Positions 21,891-33,981 are shown, counted from the stretch's first letter. The stretch: 64,000 bases of DNA from Pyrocephalus nanus (GCA_038380795.1 CM076263.1:1689001-1753000), one strand, 5' to 3'. The notes: a model not told the origin generated them from the letters alone. Program-made: numbers and translations.

Positions 21891-24674
21891 GGTGGGGTCA
21901 TGGAATAACCCTCACTGAGCTGAAACTGGGCAAAAAGTCACAGCAAACCTTGTCTGGGGTGTAGGGAATGGACGAGCTGAACAGCTGAGGTCCCTCCCAG
22001 CTCTGTTTTGTGATGACTCTAGGACAGAAACTCCTATTTAGGTCATCATATAAATGAATACCCATTTTTCAGGATTTTAAAACATAGATGTTTTGCATTA
22101 AAGAACAATGGAAGTTCCACATGTATTTACTCATCTGTACCAAATCACAGAATTTAATGGAATGCAATGCAGTGGGCAAATGGGTTATTAATGAGTTTAT
22201 TCAAATTTATTCTCATGGACCCCTGAAACCCATGCTCCAACGAGCAGTTTGTAGAGGGCCACCATGCTTTGAAGGATGAGGGAGTCAAACAGCACAGACA
22301 CAGGCTGCTCCCGGCCAGAGCCCCTAGGGATGAAGCCTAAATGTGTTGGATAAATAGAAAGGAAAACACCAGTTTAACTTAAATGAAGAAAGTCCTGTTG
22401 TCCATGACCCAACTTGACAGATGTATGTAGCGACCATAAATAGGGTTTTTAGAATGAGTAGATTTTCACACCTCATTTTTTTTTTATCCCTGGAGGACTA
22501 ATACATACTTTGTTGCTTGTTTAAAGCACGCTTTGTTGCTTATTTCACTTGCCAATTCTGTTCTGAGCCCTAAATGAGGAAGCCATTGAGTTGAGCAAGG
22601 CAAGCAAATGGAAATGAAATAAATAGTCTCCCTGAATCTGTGGAAAACTCAACTTTTATCAAAAGGTGTATTAGTTCCTCAAAAAAAAAACAGGGCTTCA
22701 TCTGCTTTACCTTGGCTGTGACTGCTCCACTGCTCTGGTAACATTTGCAAATTCGGTAATTAAGGAAATTTAGTAGAGTGTAATAAGCGTGGGACTTTCA
22801 AGAAGCTGTTATCCTTTATTTTTAAAGGTGTATGTAATTTAAAAACAAAAAATTGCTCTAGGTAAAAACCATTAAAAGAGATTGTCTTTGGTCTCCATCC
22901 TGTTGCCTTACTGCATCCCAAATAGGAAATGGGGATGACTGATCCGTGTGCAGGCAAGGTTGAAGCCCCGGGGTGAGGGAAGTGAAGCTTGTTCTGCTCC
23001 CTGACATGAATTTTGGGGCCATCATGCCTCCTGCAGAGGGTGGCTGAACAACCCCACCACCTTCCCGTGGTCTCTTCACCCAGACAACCTGGATGAGGAG
23101 AGCACCTGAGAAAGCTACTGCTGAGCTGAGCAGCAGAAATGGTACATCCCAGGACAACCTTTGTGGGGTGTGAATGTCAAGGGCTCGCTTCAGTTACCTA
23201 CGTAAGAGCAGGTCTCCCATGCCACTGAGATGCTGCAGGTACTTACATGGAGCCTGGTGGGCATGACAGGGCTCACAGGAGACGTGTCATGGAGTGGTGG
23301 CTGAAGGCAAGCCCAGGGATGGCCTCAAACACCTCAGCTAATAAAAGAGACCCTTGTTCAGGCCACACAGAGACCCTGAGCCACAGCCATGCTCCTCTCC
23401 GCTAAGGATGGGAGCCATGAGACTCCAGCTGTTGTGCCTGTTCCAATTCACCCTTTCCCTTGCAGTGCAAACAGTCCTGAGACCTGAAGGACTTCTGGGC
23501 AAAGCAGTTGGATGGAGCCAACGGAGAAGCCCCCAGGACCTCCCAGTTAGAGCAGACCTCGCCTGGCTCCTGCCTCATCCACCACCCAGACCCAGGGGCA
23601 GGGATGCATCCAGGGCAGCAGGGGCTGGGCAGGGAGTAGGGCTGGGGCTCTTTGTACTCTGATTGTTCCCAGATACCACGTGATGCATTTGAAATACTTG
23701 GCACGGTGGGGAGCACGCGCTCGTGTTCGCAAAGCTCGGAGCACGGAGGCAGCAGTCATCCTAGTCTCTGCCTTCCTCTCCTTCCCTTCAGGGGAGCGGC
23801 CATTCCATCTACCCAGGCTAATTCAGAAAAGCAAATTAAATCCATGGGCCCCTCCTGCCTCCCTACCTCCCTTCTGCCCCCACATCAGCATTTCTTCATT
23901 GTACCTGCTAACGGCAGCTTTTGCTACATCCAAGGAAGGCCCATCTGAGGAACTGGCACCCATCCCTTTGTGTGGATGAGCTTAAGAGGGACTCCTGACA
24001 GAGCTGTGCTAAGCTCTTTCTCTCCTAGAGGCAAAATCCTCCTTCCCAAAGTACACTGCAGCCAATTTACCCTGGCCCAGAGCCTGGGAACAAGAGACTA
24101 TTGCTAAACTCAGACAGCCTCTTGAACTAGGGATGCTGCTGCTCTGTGCCATTTCCCCCAAAGGCAGGTTGTGTCAACGCCTCCATTCTTAACAACCTTC
24201 CCTCCACTGGATGGCAAAAGTGCATTTTGGCATGTGGATGGCGGCATTATAAGGGAAGACAATCTTCTTGCCGGGACAAGAGAGTCAGATGCTATCTGCA
24301 CTTGAGTCTACGGGGCACGCTGGGGGGCTGTGTCCAGACACCCAGTGCAAGCTTTAGATGCCAGAGGTGCCGGGAGGAGCAGCCCAGAGCTCGAGTCAGC
24401 CTGCCCTGAGTCCCTGCAGTGCTGGGCTGATGGGTGGAAAATGCTCCCATGGACACTGTGGATCACTTGGTGCATCTCCATCCCATATCAGCTGAAAGTC
24501 CCCCAGACATGCTCCCGAGGCATCCCTGCTTTCCCTCAGAAATTGCCTCTGGGATGACGGCGCGGCAGCCCAACTCTGAATCTCTTAGTGCCACCCCTGT
24601 AGCAGCTCTGAGAAGAAACTCTCCCTGCATGGAAAGGTTGCTCAGAGCGGGAGGTGATCCAGCATTGGGGGTAT

Positions 24675-25232
24675 AGGATCATAAAACCATCCAATGGTTT
24701 GGGTTGGAAGGAGCCTTAAAGATCATCTCATTCCAATCCTCCTGCCATGGGCAGGGACATCTTCCACAATACCACAGGTTGCTCCAACCCAACCTGGCCT
24801 TGAATGCTTCCAGGGATCCAGGGGCAGCCACAGCTTCTTTGGGAAAACTGTGCCAGGGCCTCATCACCCTCACAGCCAACAATTCCTTCCCACTATCCCA
24901 TCTAACCCTGCCCTATGGCACTGGGAAGCCATTCCTCCTTGTCCTGTCCCTCCATCCCTTGTCCCCAGTCCCTCTCCAGCTCTCCTGGAGCCCCTTTAGG
25001 CCCTGCAAGGGGCTCTCAGCTCTCCCTGGAGCCTTCTCTTCTCCAGCTGAACACCTCCAGCTCTCCCAGCCTGGCTCCAGAGCAGAGGGGCTCCAGCCCT
25101 AGGAGCACCTCTGTTGCCTCCTCTGGACTTGCTCCAGCCATTCCACATCCTTCTGCTTTTGTTTCCCAGAGCTGGAGGCAGCTCTGCAGGTGGAGTCCCG
25201 CCCAAGGGGGCAGAGGGGCAGAATCATCTTCC
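24675..25232 (-). mobile_element. CR1 LINE 3' fragment (~560 bp)
   Basis: Begins 'ggatcataaaaccatccaat', includes the full 3' region and the ORF2 C-terminal part ('ctggagccttctcttctcca', 'cccagcctggctccagagca') and ends near 'gcagaggggcagaatcatct'. Open frames through it on either strand are relics or shadows. Confidence 0.94.
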
Positions 25233-26682
25233 TTGTCATTTTGGAATTTGTCCTTCCTTTCCCAAGGAAAAACTTCTGGAGGAGCAGGGAGACAGTTCCT
25301 GCTCTACCTCTCATGGGATCTTCTTAATCCTTATTTTTTCCAAGGCCAGCTCGTGTTATCCCTCTCCTAAAGAGATGCCCAGCAGCACCTACCCATTTCT
25401 GACCCCATCACAGCAGCCACCTCTGAACCCCCTCTGCTCTCCCCAGCTTTCCTCACTCCTACAGCTCCTATTTCTAGAGTGCTGGAAGCAGACATTCCAT
25501 ACTCCAGGCTCTGCAGCCCTGAGCTGGAGTGTGTCTGCTGCGGACACTCCTCGGAGAACAGAGCTGTTAATCTGTGACCGGATCTGTCGAGCACATGCAA
25601 ACCATGACTTGAAGAGCTCATAACTAATTCAAAATTAAACAAACTTTCCTGGAAGTAGCAAATGGCACTTTTTGACAGTGGGGCTAATTTTCATGCTCTT
25701 TCTTCAATAGATGGAGGCTTTTCTCCGTTGTTTCAATTTCATGGAATTATTCCTTTTCAAAATCTGGACAAAACACTGTGCTTTCCCCTCGTTCCTGGAA
25801 ATGGGCAAAATAGTTTGGCCGAAACTTTCTGGAGAACTTCAGCCTAAGGCAGACATCTGGCATGGAATTTTTTTCCTTTTTTTTTTTTTTTCCCCCAAAC
25901 AATTAATAGTTTGACAAAACTTTAAGCCTAATTTCCAGTGCCTTAAGTGATGGGCTGTGCTGCACTGCTGACTCTGGATATGCTGGGTGACTTGCACTGG
26001 CCTTGGGCGTGCTGTGGAAGTGAAGCTTTAGGGTCTTCTGCTCCAGGAAAAAGGTAGGGGAGAGCAGGAGAGGGAGTTCAATTCCTTGTTCTCTCCACGA
26101 AGCACAGCCCCGCTGCTCCTAATCAGAGAAGCCCTCGGGCTACGAGCTGGGCCTCAGCTGTGCATGGGTCTGGTGCAGGCCCGGGGCTGTGGAGAGTCAC
26201 ACGGGGAGAAGGATGGGGAAAAGGTGTGTCATGTCTCAGAAAGGGCCACCATGGATTGCCATGCTATTTCAACGTCTGGAGTTTTCCTTCTGGAATGAAA
26301 AAAAAAACACAGTAGGTGGAAAGTTGTGAGGAGATTCAAAGAGGTCTCTGTGCTGGATCTCCAGAGATTGGATCTGAGCACATGGATGGGTCCTAAAGAG
26401 GACACAGAGCTCAGTGTGTCTGTCCCAGCTCCCTGTAGCACCAAAGGAATAGGGAATAGTGGGCCATGACCTTCAAAAGCCACTTCATAGACAGGAATTC
26501 AATCCACAAAGATCCTGGCCACCCTTAAGACACAAGAGAGATGATGGGCCAGCTCAGGGGAATGGGAACCCCTTGCCATGGCTCCCAACCCAACTCCTGT
26601 GTTCTACATGAACACAGGACTCAGTCTCATTTTCAAAGTGACCCACTCAACGAGGTCAGAACTGAAATGGAGCTCTTCACAA
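25233..26682. other. unique non-coding sequence
   Basis: No gene recognised. A T run lies at 25,868-25,890. AT-rich unique sequence is followed by mixed sequence. Confidence 0.42.
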
Positions 26683-26866
26683 AATCACAGAATCGTTTAG
26701 GTTGGAAAAGACCTTTCATCTGCTCTAGCCACTCCCTCAACACTGTCAAGTGCCACATCCACATGGCTTTCAAATCCCTGCAGGATGGGGACTCCACCAC
26801 TGCCCTGGGCAGCCTGTGTAAATGCCTGATCACCCTTTCCATGAAGAAATTTTTCCCAATATTTGT
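26683..26866 (-). mobile_element. CR1 LINE 3' fragment, older subfamily
   Basis: Begins 'aatcacagaatcgtttaggt', then 'gactccaccactgccctggg' and 'tccatgaagaaatttttccc'. This is the 'tggaaaagacctt' type also seen at 8,841 and 29,722. Confidence 0.9.
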
Positions 26867-28780
26867 GCTTCACATGGGATGTAGAGGAGACTTATTTGCC
26901 TCCGAGCAGCTGTGTGCTTTGGGAACGTTTAATTCACTGAAGGCTCAGGCCAAAGGTGAAACCCTCCATCAGATGTGACCAAGTTATTGGAATACAACAA
27001 GTTATGGCCCATGAGCTGGGCTGCTAAATTGTTCCCTGTGTGTGCTCATGGCCTATCCATGTGGTGAAGGAAACTGTATCAGCTGAATTTGCCATGTAAA
27101 TGGTTTACACTACGTTTTACTTCCCAACCAGAGCATCTGAAGAGATCACACAAGGCCAGCAGCTCCACAGCAGGTTGGTAACTGAGGCTGCTGGGGCAGC
27201 AGTCAATAGGAGAGGTTTGAGATGATGCACTCCGCCTCACATTTTGGGTTGTCTTCTAGTACACACCACGGTCAGTAGGAAGGTCACAGCAGCTCAGCTG
27301 AGGGGCAGCTAACCATGGAGTTACCATATTCCAGTTGCACTGGTTGAGGAACATGATGTCATTGCGCTGGACAGGCACAGGTAGGGAAATTTTGCAGGCG
27401 CTGGACTAACCACAAGAGGGGGATCACAGTGAACGCAAGAGATGCTGAAAACTGCCTGGGAAACAGATCACAGCCCCAGAATTCAGGGGCATGGATATAC
27501 CTGCTCTGGCTGCTTTATCTCCCTTGTTTGCTAACAAGAGCTAGTATTTCGCTTAAAACTACAGGTGAAAGAGAACTGCACTCTGCCTGCTGGAAAACAA
27601 AGACCATCTCTTTGCACTAAGCGTTTAGAATACAGCCTTTGAAAAAACATGTGTTTTCACTGGTCAGAGCACACACAGCCTTACCCAGGCTAATTCTCTC
27701 CGCCTTCCAACCAGGCCAGAAAATGAGCTTTATTCTCTTATCCCATGACTTTTGCTATTGACCTGCAGTCAAACCCATGAATATCATAGGTGACCATGCA
27801 GGATTACTGGGGAGAGCAAGCAGAGCCATGAGGGCGAGGAGGACTCACTGCTGGGATTTGGGCCATCCAACAATCACCGTTAGCTGTCGCAGGCACTGGA
27901 AGATGCACAGAGGTGCTGCACAGCTGAGCAGGATCTGTTTTGTTCCCTCTCAAAGGGGTGGCGTGCAGACACACTAGTCACGGCAACTGTCATCTGGGGT
28001 GTGATCAGCCAGGTTTTTAATTGGCTTGCAGATGTTCTGCCCGGGCTATATATATTATTTTCACTTAAGTCTATGTCAGCAGGAACAAGACTCTCCTAAA
28101 TTTATCCCCTGTGCTCAAGACTAACTGCACAGGCCTTGAAGGGTATTTTTAATAGGAGGTAAACCTCATCCACAAACAGTCTCTCATTTCAGGCCTACAA
28201 ATGAGATATTTTTCCAGTCCAGTTTAACTCCAACCCTGCCCCTTCCTTCCACAAGCCCCAAATGACTGTTTTCTGCTGATTCTTTGGTCACTGTGTAAGT
28301 GTGATATCCCTTGGCAGAGCCTACAAAAGAGCTGGGGAGGAACATGGTTCCTGCCTATTTGTCTCCTTTTAGGGTTAAAGCCAGGATGGGTTTTATGCCT
28401 AAAGCAACATCCTTCACGCAAATGCCAGTATAACATAAATTGTGCTGGGCTCTGAGGAGAAGCAAATGTCAAAAATTAAGTTATTCTTCTGCTTGACTCA
28501 CAAATCCAAGTAGCATGCAAATAAAGAGGAGCCATCTGTTCAGTCCCTGGGCCATTTGAAGTTAAGCATCCAGCGCCAGCTCCCAGTTACATCAGGTCAG
28601 CCCTTCTGGCTGGGCTCCACAGGACGTGCTCAGCCTTGCCCAGGACCGCCTGTCACCGCACAAGTGTCCGTAACCCTTCGTGCTCCTCTGGAGCTCCGCT
28701 GGAATTCTGCCACTGTTTTTGGTTCAGGAGTTCAGAGAAAAGGAGCAGCATCCTCAGGAGCATTAGCACCCTTAAAGAGG
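26867..28780. other. unique non-coding sequence (~1.9 kb)
   Basis: No gene recognised. The part at 27,980-28,560 is AT-rich, complex and repeat-free and contains a perfect POU octamer ATGCAAAT at 28,515-28,522. It is a candidate regulatory block, untested. Confidence 0.42.
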
Positions 28781-29010
28781 GGAGATTTAGATGGGATACT
28801 AGGAAGAAATTCTTGTCTGTGAGGGTGGTGAGGCCCTGGCGCAGGTTACCCACGGAAGCTGTGGCTGCCCCCTGGAAGTGCCCAAGGCCAGGTTGGACGG
28901 GGCTTGGAGCAACCTAGGATGGTGGAGGGTGACCCTGCCCCTATCAGGCAGTGGAACTGGATGAGCTTTAAGGTCCCTTCCCAGCCAAAACCATTCTGTG
29001 ATTCTATGAT
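28781..29010 (+). mobile_element. CR1 LINE 3' fragment
   Basis: Contains 'agatttagatgggatactag', 'gaagaaattcttgtctgtga', 'ggttggacggggcttggagc' and a good terminal 'aaaaccattctgtgattct'. In one frame the first part reads like the CR1 ORF2 C-terminus (RKKFLSVRVVRPWRRLP). Confidence 0.93.
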
Positions 29011-29721
29011 ACAGTCAACATGTCCGCACTTCTGTCTCACTCCTAACCCAGACAAGTTGTTAGTTCAGTTGTTAGTTTAGGCCATTGCTGACTGGAGACC
29101 TTCCGAGCTCCAAGTCCCTTGCTGCCCTTCCTCTGTGCTGTCCTCCTCTCAGATAAAGCAGCCCTGTTCCAGGGCCTCCCAACTCCTACCTCTTCTCCAA
29201 GAACCTCTCCCATCCCACCCAAACTGACAGAAACCCCAGTGTAGCTCCACAGAAGCAGAGTCGAGTCAGATTTCTATCAGTACAAGGGGAGAACAGGAGG
29301 CAACAGAAAGGGAACATTCCTCATATCCTCAGAGTATAAATAAAGAGTCCTATCAAGATTTGTCACTTGTTAAAGAGGGAGCTCAAGATCAAAAGGAATG
29401 ACCAGTCTATTGGAGAACAGCAAAAAACCTTGCAGTGCTAAGAGAAGGACCACTGGAGTCCTTGGCTGAATCCCACACTGGAGCAGGAGCACATGGGTAG
29501 GCAGCTTGTGTGTAGAAAAGCTGACACTTGAGAAGCATTGATGTGTAGCTGAAATGGATGTGGTGATGCTAATCCAGAGAACAAACTTTTTAGTACAGCA
29601 TCTCCTTCATACGGGAATGGCCTGACCCTCATGATGGAAACTGGGAGCAAGATTCCTTTCTCCTGCAAGATGGAGTGGATTGCCACAGCCTGTACTCCCT
29701 GAGCCATAGGTTTCCTGTCAG
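29011..29721. other. unique non-coding sequence
   Basis: No gene or repeat family recognised. Confidence 0.42.
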
Positions 29722-30113
29722 AGAATCATGGAGTCATTTAGGTTGGAAATGACCTCCAAGATCATCAGGTTCAACCCTTCCCCCAGCACTGCCAAGCCCA
29801 CCACTAATCCAAGTCCCCAAGTGCCACATCCACCCAGCTTTTAAATCCTTCCAGCGATGGGGATCCACTGCAGCCCTGGGCAGCTGTGCCAGGGCTTGGC
29901 AAACCTTTCCATGAAGAAATTTTCCCTAATATCCAATCCAAACCTCCCCTGGCACAGCTTGAGGCCATTTCCTCTTTTCCTGTCACTTCTTCCCTGGGAG
30001 CAAAGCCCAACCCCCACCTGGTTCTCCCCTGCTGTCAGGGAATTGCAGAGAATGAGAAGGTCTCCCCTGAGAATCCTTTTCTCCAGGCTGAGATCCTCCA
30101 GCTCCTTGAGGCC
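29722..30113 (-). mobile_element. CR1 LINE 3' fragment, older subfamily
   Basis: Begins 'gagaatcatggagtcattta', then 'cccccagcactgccaagccc', 'ttccctaatatccaatccaa', 'tccctgggagcaaagcccaa' and 'cttttctccaggctgagatc'. It covers the 3' UTR and the ORF2 C-terminal coding relic. Confidence 0.92.
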
Positions 30114-32597
30114 TCCATGCTTCTGCCTGGTGTCTGCAGGTGGACTGTATCACTCTCTGCCTCATGCAGACTGGACCTAATCCAGAGCGAGAGCTCCTTG
30201 ATCCTGGCAAGATCCCAAGCATGCTTTGGTGCCACCCCTCCAATGTCTGGGCTTAGAGATTTCCCTAACAGAGCCTTGAAGGCTTGTGGATCTGGGATGG
30301 AGAACAGACGCAGACATGCTGAAACAACCATGACACACTTGCTGAGAGGGAGCACCAGGAGCTAACTGGAGAGCTTTCACAATGTGAGTCACTCTCCGAG
30401 CTCCATCTCATGGCATGTTAAGCAGTGAGAATCAAAGACTGAAAATGCAGGGCATGTCTTGCCCTACAGAAACACCATCAAACCACTTTACTTTTTAAGT
30501 AATGATTTGATATTGATTATGTGCATGAAGATGAGGCAGCTCCCTACCTTTCCTGCCAATTTCCACACTCAATCCCATTACAAGCAGGTGCCAGAGTAGA
30601 GACATCTCTAACAGAGCCGAGTTCCTGATCTCAGGAGGGAATAAACTTGGCACACCAGAAACCTGTTGGGAAATGTCTGAGAGTACTTGGGTTGACCAAA
30701 GGCCTCCATAGGTACCAGTAGAACAAACATGGCAACAAGACAGGGGTGCTCACATCCTCCTGAACCCATAAACCAAGTACAGCTGCCACCAGAGCTGCCA
30801 AGTGTGCCTCGGAGAGCTAAGCAGGGAATGTGGTTTAGGAGCAGGGTGCTCTCACAGCATGGTTCCAGGTGCTGTGGTGCGTTCAGGGTCAGTGAAATTA
30901 AAACCAATTGGTGCACTCAGGACCCCGAGACAACTAAATGCAAAGTGGAGCAGAAAAAGTTATATTCCTGTTTCATCAATTTCCAATCTCAGGCCAAGGT
31001 CTTCCTCGGCTTTGTCCCAACTCAGGTTTGCCTGTGGCTGGGCAGAGTGAGAAAACAACCACAGGCAGACCCAAAGCATCACTTTGTGCCTCTCAACAGC
31101 CTTGTCCAAAGCTCCCATCCCTCACAGCCTCTTGCCTGCTGTGCTGGTGAGTGTTTGCCAGACAAAGGTGTGAGGGAATCCTTAACACCCTTCAGTCTTG
31201 TGTCACTCACTCTCTCCAGGATGCCTTTTGCTGCAGTGGGTTTGGGTGCTTGTATCCGCCTCGAGGGATTTTTGAAGGCAGGAGATGTAGAGGAAAGATC
31301 AGGAGGAAGCATCACGTTGTTCCTGTCAGCGTGTTTTACACAAGCTTGTTGTTTCAAAAATAATCAGGTGCTAACTCTGGATCTAGAGAACAAGCTAAAG
31401 TTTAGAGGGGTTTCATTCCTCTGGATGAAAAAGATCCCAGATCCTGTCTCTGATTTTTGTTAGGAACAAACATTCCTCCATCAGCAAACTCACAGTAGCT
31501 GCTCCTACCCTTCCTAATTTAAACCTTCCCTTTAAATCTAAAAATATGCTACTAGTGAAGGATTTTAATGAAAGCAGGAGATTTTTGACCAATTAAGGCA
31601 CTCAGAGTCAGATCCCAGGCTGGGTCAGCTGCTAGCAATGGTTTTACTGGATATTAGATGAGAGATCCCAGGCTGGATTGCTGTGCCAGGCTCTTCCACC
31701 TGAAACAGATGGATTGCTGAACAACAAACCCTAAAGGAACATCTTGAAATGGTGCTTCATTGAAAACATTTGATGAAAATCCTAGAAAATACAGTGCAAA
31801 TGTGCTGGGGATGTTTTAAATGCACATGGAAAGGCTCTCCCTGAATAGCTGATATTGAGGGTGAAGCCTCAACTGCTCAGAACTGAAGCTGACAATGTTC
31901 TTCCATGACTCAGCATCGTGCTGACTGCACTCGGGGACCCAGTGGGAAAGCACGAAAGCCTGATGACAGGGTAGGAAACCAGATGAAATAAAAACAAATT
32001 GTGATTGTTGGCTAGGTCTGACTTACGGAAAAAAAAAAAAAAAAAAAAAAATCTGATGTCCTTTACATGATTAAACCTATAAAGGAGACTTCTTGCTACC
32101 CAAATTTCATGGAGTAAGCTGCATTTAGGTGTGCTCTTTGCCTATTTTCTCCTCAAATCATATTTTTTTCCCTGAGAGCCCAACCCTTGAGAGGCTGAGC
32201 AGGGATATGGGACCATCTGCAGGTTTTGTCAAATTGGCTTCAGGGATGGTATCAGTGTAACAATACACAGGGCAGGTGGCATCCGAAGCCTGTGATCCAC
32301 ATGAACACGGAAACTGATCCTCTCAGGAAGCTGTTTTTCTCACTGGAAAATGCAGGCGGAGGGAGAAAATTAGGAAGGGGACGCAAACACGCAGTGCTGT
32401 CAGCCACGCACACCCCACCCCACCACGCCCTTGCCTGTGAGGGGGGTCAGGGGTCTTTACAGTGGAGTAGCATTGTGTTCCATATTTCAGGTTTTTCATC
32501 CACACCTAAGGGTTTATTTGTCTGGAATTATCAAATAGGGCAGGACACGAGAAGTGGGCCCATGGGAACCCCTGAGGTTTAGCAAAACTAAATTCTG
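30114..32597. other. unique non-coding sequence (~2.5 kb) with A23
   Basis: Contains an A23 homopolymer at 32,029-32,051. A 244-codon open frame at 30,729-31,463 (+) has no recognisable domain and no exon context; I regard it as chance. No gene was supported. Confidence 0.45.
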
Positions 32598-33305
32598 GTG
32601 CTGCTCCTGGGGCAGCCCTTGGATCAATCCAGGCTGGGGATGGACAGATGGAGGAGCCCTGGGGAGAGGGTCCTGGGGGTGCTGGTGGGGCAGACGCTGG
32701 ACATGGCCCAGCCCAGAAACCCCCCGTGCCCTGGGCTGATCCCACAGCGTGGGCAGCAGGGGAGGGGAGGATTCTGCCCCTCTGACCCCTCAGGTGAGAC
32801 CCCCCTGCAGAGCTGCCCCCAGCCCTGGGAACAACAGCACAGGGACGTGGAGCTGCTGGAGAGAGCCCAGAGGAGGCCACGGAGATGCTGCCAGGGCTGG
32901 AGCCCCTCTGCTCTGGAGCCAGGCTGGGAGAGCTGGGGGGGTTCCTCTGGAGAAGAGAAGGCTCCAGGGAGACCTGAGAGCCCCTTGCAGGGCCTAAAGG
33001 GGCTCCAGGAGAGCTGGAGAGGGACTGGGGACAAGGCATGGAGGGACAGCACACAGGGAACGGCTTCACAGTGCCAGAGGGCAAGGTTAGATGGGATATT
33101 GGCTGTGAGGGTGGTGAGGCCCCGGCCCAGGTTGCCCAGAGAAGCTGTGGCTTCCCTTGGATCCCTGAAGTGTCCAAGGCCAGGTTGGACGGAGCTTGGA
33201 GCAACCTGCGGTGTAGCAGAAGGTGTCCCTACCCACGGCAAGGGGGGTTGGAACGAGATGATCTTTAAGGTCCCCTCCAACCCAAACCATTCCAAGGTTC
33301 TCCGA
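32598..33305 (+). mobile_element. CR1 LINE 3' fragment, longest copy (~710 bp)
   Basis: In one frame the left part reads GERVLGVLV...LDM, then ...QHRDVELLERAQRRPRR, matching the C-terminal part of CR1 ORF2 downstream of the reverse-transcriptase core. It continues through 'ctggagaagagaaggctcca' and 'ggttggacggagcttggagc' to 'aaaccattccaaggttct'. The frame stays open into the CpG island and creates a spurious 456-codon ORF. Its 3' end is about 140 bp from the first CCAAT box of the promoter. Confidence 0.95.
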
Positions 33306-33443
33306 CACCACACAACACTCCCCGCCCGCCCCACGACCCCCGCACCCCTGAGGGCGGCGGCGGGGGGGGGGGGGGGGGCACTGAGACCCCGGGGCGGCGC
33401 CGCCGCCGCGCTCCCCTCAGGCGGTCCCGCCCCCGCCGCGCCG

Positions 33444-33450
33444 CCATTGG
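33444..33450 (-). promoter_or_regulatory. CCAAT box (NF-Y type) 1
   Basis: CCATTGG on the plus strand, so CCAATGG on the minus strand. It sits inside GCCGCCATTGG, which also overlaps a YY1-like GCCGCCAT core. Confidence 0.6.
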
Positions 33451-33474
33451 CCGAAACCCCCCTCCCGCGCCCTC

Positions 33475-33481
33475 CCATTGG
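33475..33481 (-). promoter_or_regulatory. CCAAT box (NF-Y type) 2
   Basis: A second CCATTGG in the same orientation, 31 bp from the first, about three helical turns. Paired, phased NF-Y sites are common in active promoters. Confidence 0.6.
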
Positions 33482-33607
33482 CCGCGCCGCCCGCCCGTCC
33501 GCCGCGGTTTGTTTGGTCGCGTGGACCTGTCAAACCCGGCGGGGGGGGGGGCGGCGGGGGGAGAGGCGGAGGGAGAGTGTCGTGTCCCCCCCCCCCCGCC
33601 GCCGTCC

Positions 33608-33613
33608 CACGTG
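33608..33613. promoter_or_regulatory. E-box CACGTG
   Basis: A perfect palindromic E-box (USF/MYC-type site) in the CpG island, in context 'cccacgtggc'. Confidence 0.4.
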
Positions 33614-33887
33614 GCAGCGCCCGGCGCCCCCGACGGGGCGGGCGGGACCCCCGGACCCCCTGCCCGGTCCGTGTCACCCCCGGCGACACGGGGAGGGAGC
33701 GGGGCCAGCGACATCCGGGCCCTTGGCTGGCACCGCCGCCGAGCCGCCGGCACGGCAGCCGCGGGTCAGCGCGGCCGGACGGGGCGGGCGGTGCCGCCGT
33801 GCCCCTCGCCGTGCCGTGTCCGCCGCCAGCCCCCCCGTCCCCTCCGAGGTGCGCGGGAGCTGCCGCGCCCCGCCCTGTCCTGCCCAG

Positions 33888-33910
33888 TCCCGTCCCGTCC
33901 CGTCCCGTCC
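33888..33910. repeat. (CCCGT)n in the putative first exon
   Basis: About four to five tandem CCCGT units, each with an intact CpG. The same pentamer family, largely converted to CCCAT, recurs in the putative intron at 34,567-34,709. Confidence 0.8.
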
Positions 33911-33923
33911 CACGGCGGGGGCG

Positions 33924-33968
33924 ATGCTCCCCCGCACCCTGCACCGCCCGCGGCTCCCTCGCTGCTGA
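33924..33968 (+). CDS. short upstream ORF (14 codons) in the putative leader
   Basis: ATG at 33,924 opens a 14-codon frame, MLPRTLHRPRLPRC, that stops at TGA 14 bases before the splice donor. The start context has G at -3 (GGCGATGC) and is moderate. If the leader is transcribed, this is the last upstream ORF before the first intron. Such ORFs commonly reduce translation of the main frame. Its transcription and use are inferred. Confidence 0.35.
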   Translation: MLPRTLHRPRLPRC

Positions 33969-33981
33969 TTCGCTTTAGAGG

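Larger units (their letters stand above)
18925..24674. other. long CR1-free unique region (~5.7 kb)
   Basis: The longest stretch in the window without a clear transposon relic. One weak CR1-like tail is possible at 21,965-22,020. Much of 20,640-22,860 is AT-rich and complex. It contains an inverted POU octamer pair at 20,846-20,865. No coding exon was recognised; open frames are short. Conservation could not be tested here. Confidence 0.5.
33600..33981 (+). other. putative non-coding first exon (5' UTR)
   Basis: The 3' boundary is well supported: ...TTTAGAGG followed by GTGAGT at 33,982, a near-consensus splice donor, after which base composition changes at once from very GC-rich to T-rich. 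The 5' start is not determinable; 33,600 is an arbitrary limit inside the island. No long protein frame with its own credible start ends at the donor. One short upstream ORF is present. The gene could not be identified, and its coding exons probably lie outside the window. Confidence 0.6.

Noticed and set aside
30729..31463. 244-codon plus-strand open frame outside known repeats
   Set aside because: No recognisable domain, no signal of codon bias, and no splice or promoter context. Chance frames of this size are plausible in 64 kb of six-frame translation.
33306..33480. Divergent minus-strand gene starting from the CpG island
   Set aside because: CCAAT orientation alone is not directional, and no donor-like site with a composition switch was seen on the minus strand before the CR1 copy.
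32598..33968. 456-codon open frame on the plus strand
   Set aside because: It is a CR1 ORF2 relic running into stop-poor CpG-island DNA. The C-terminal half has no protein-like conservation and the frame crosses the promoter.
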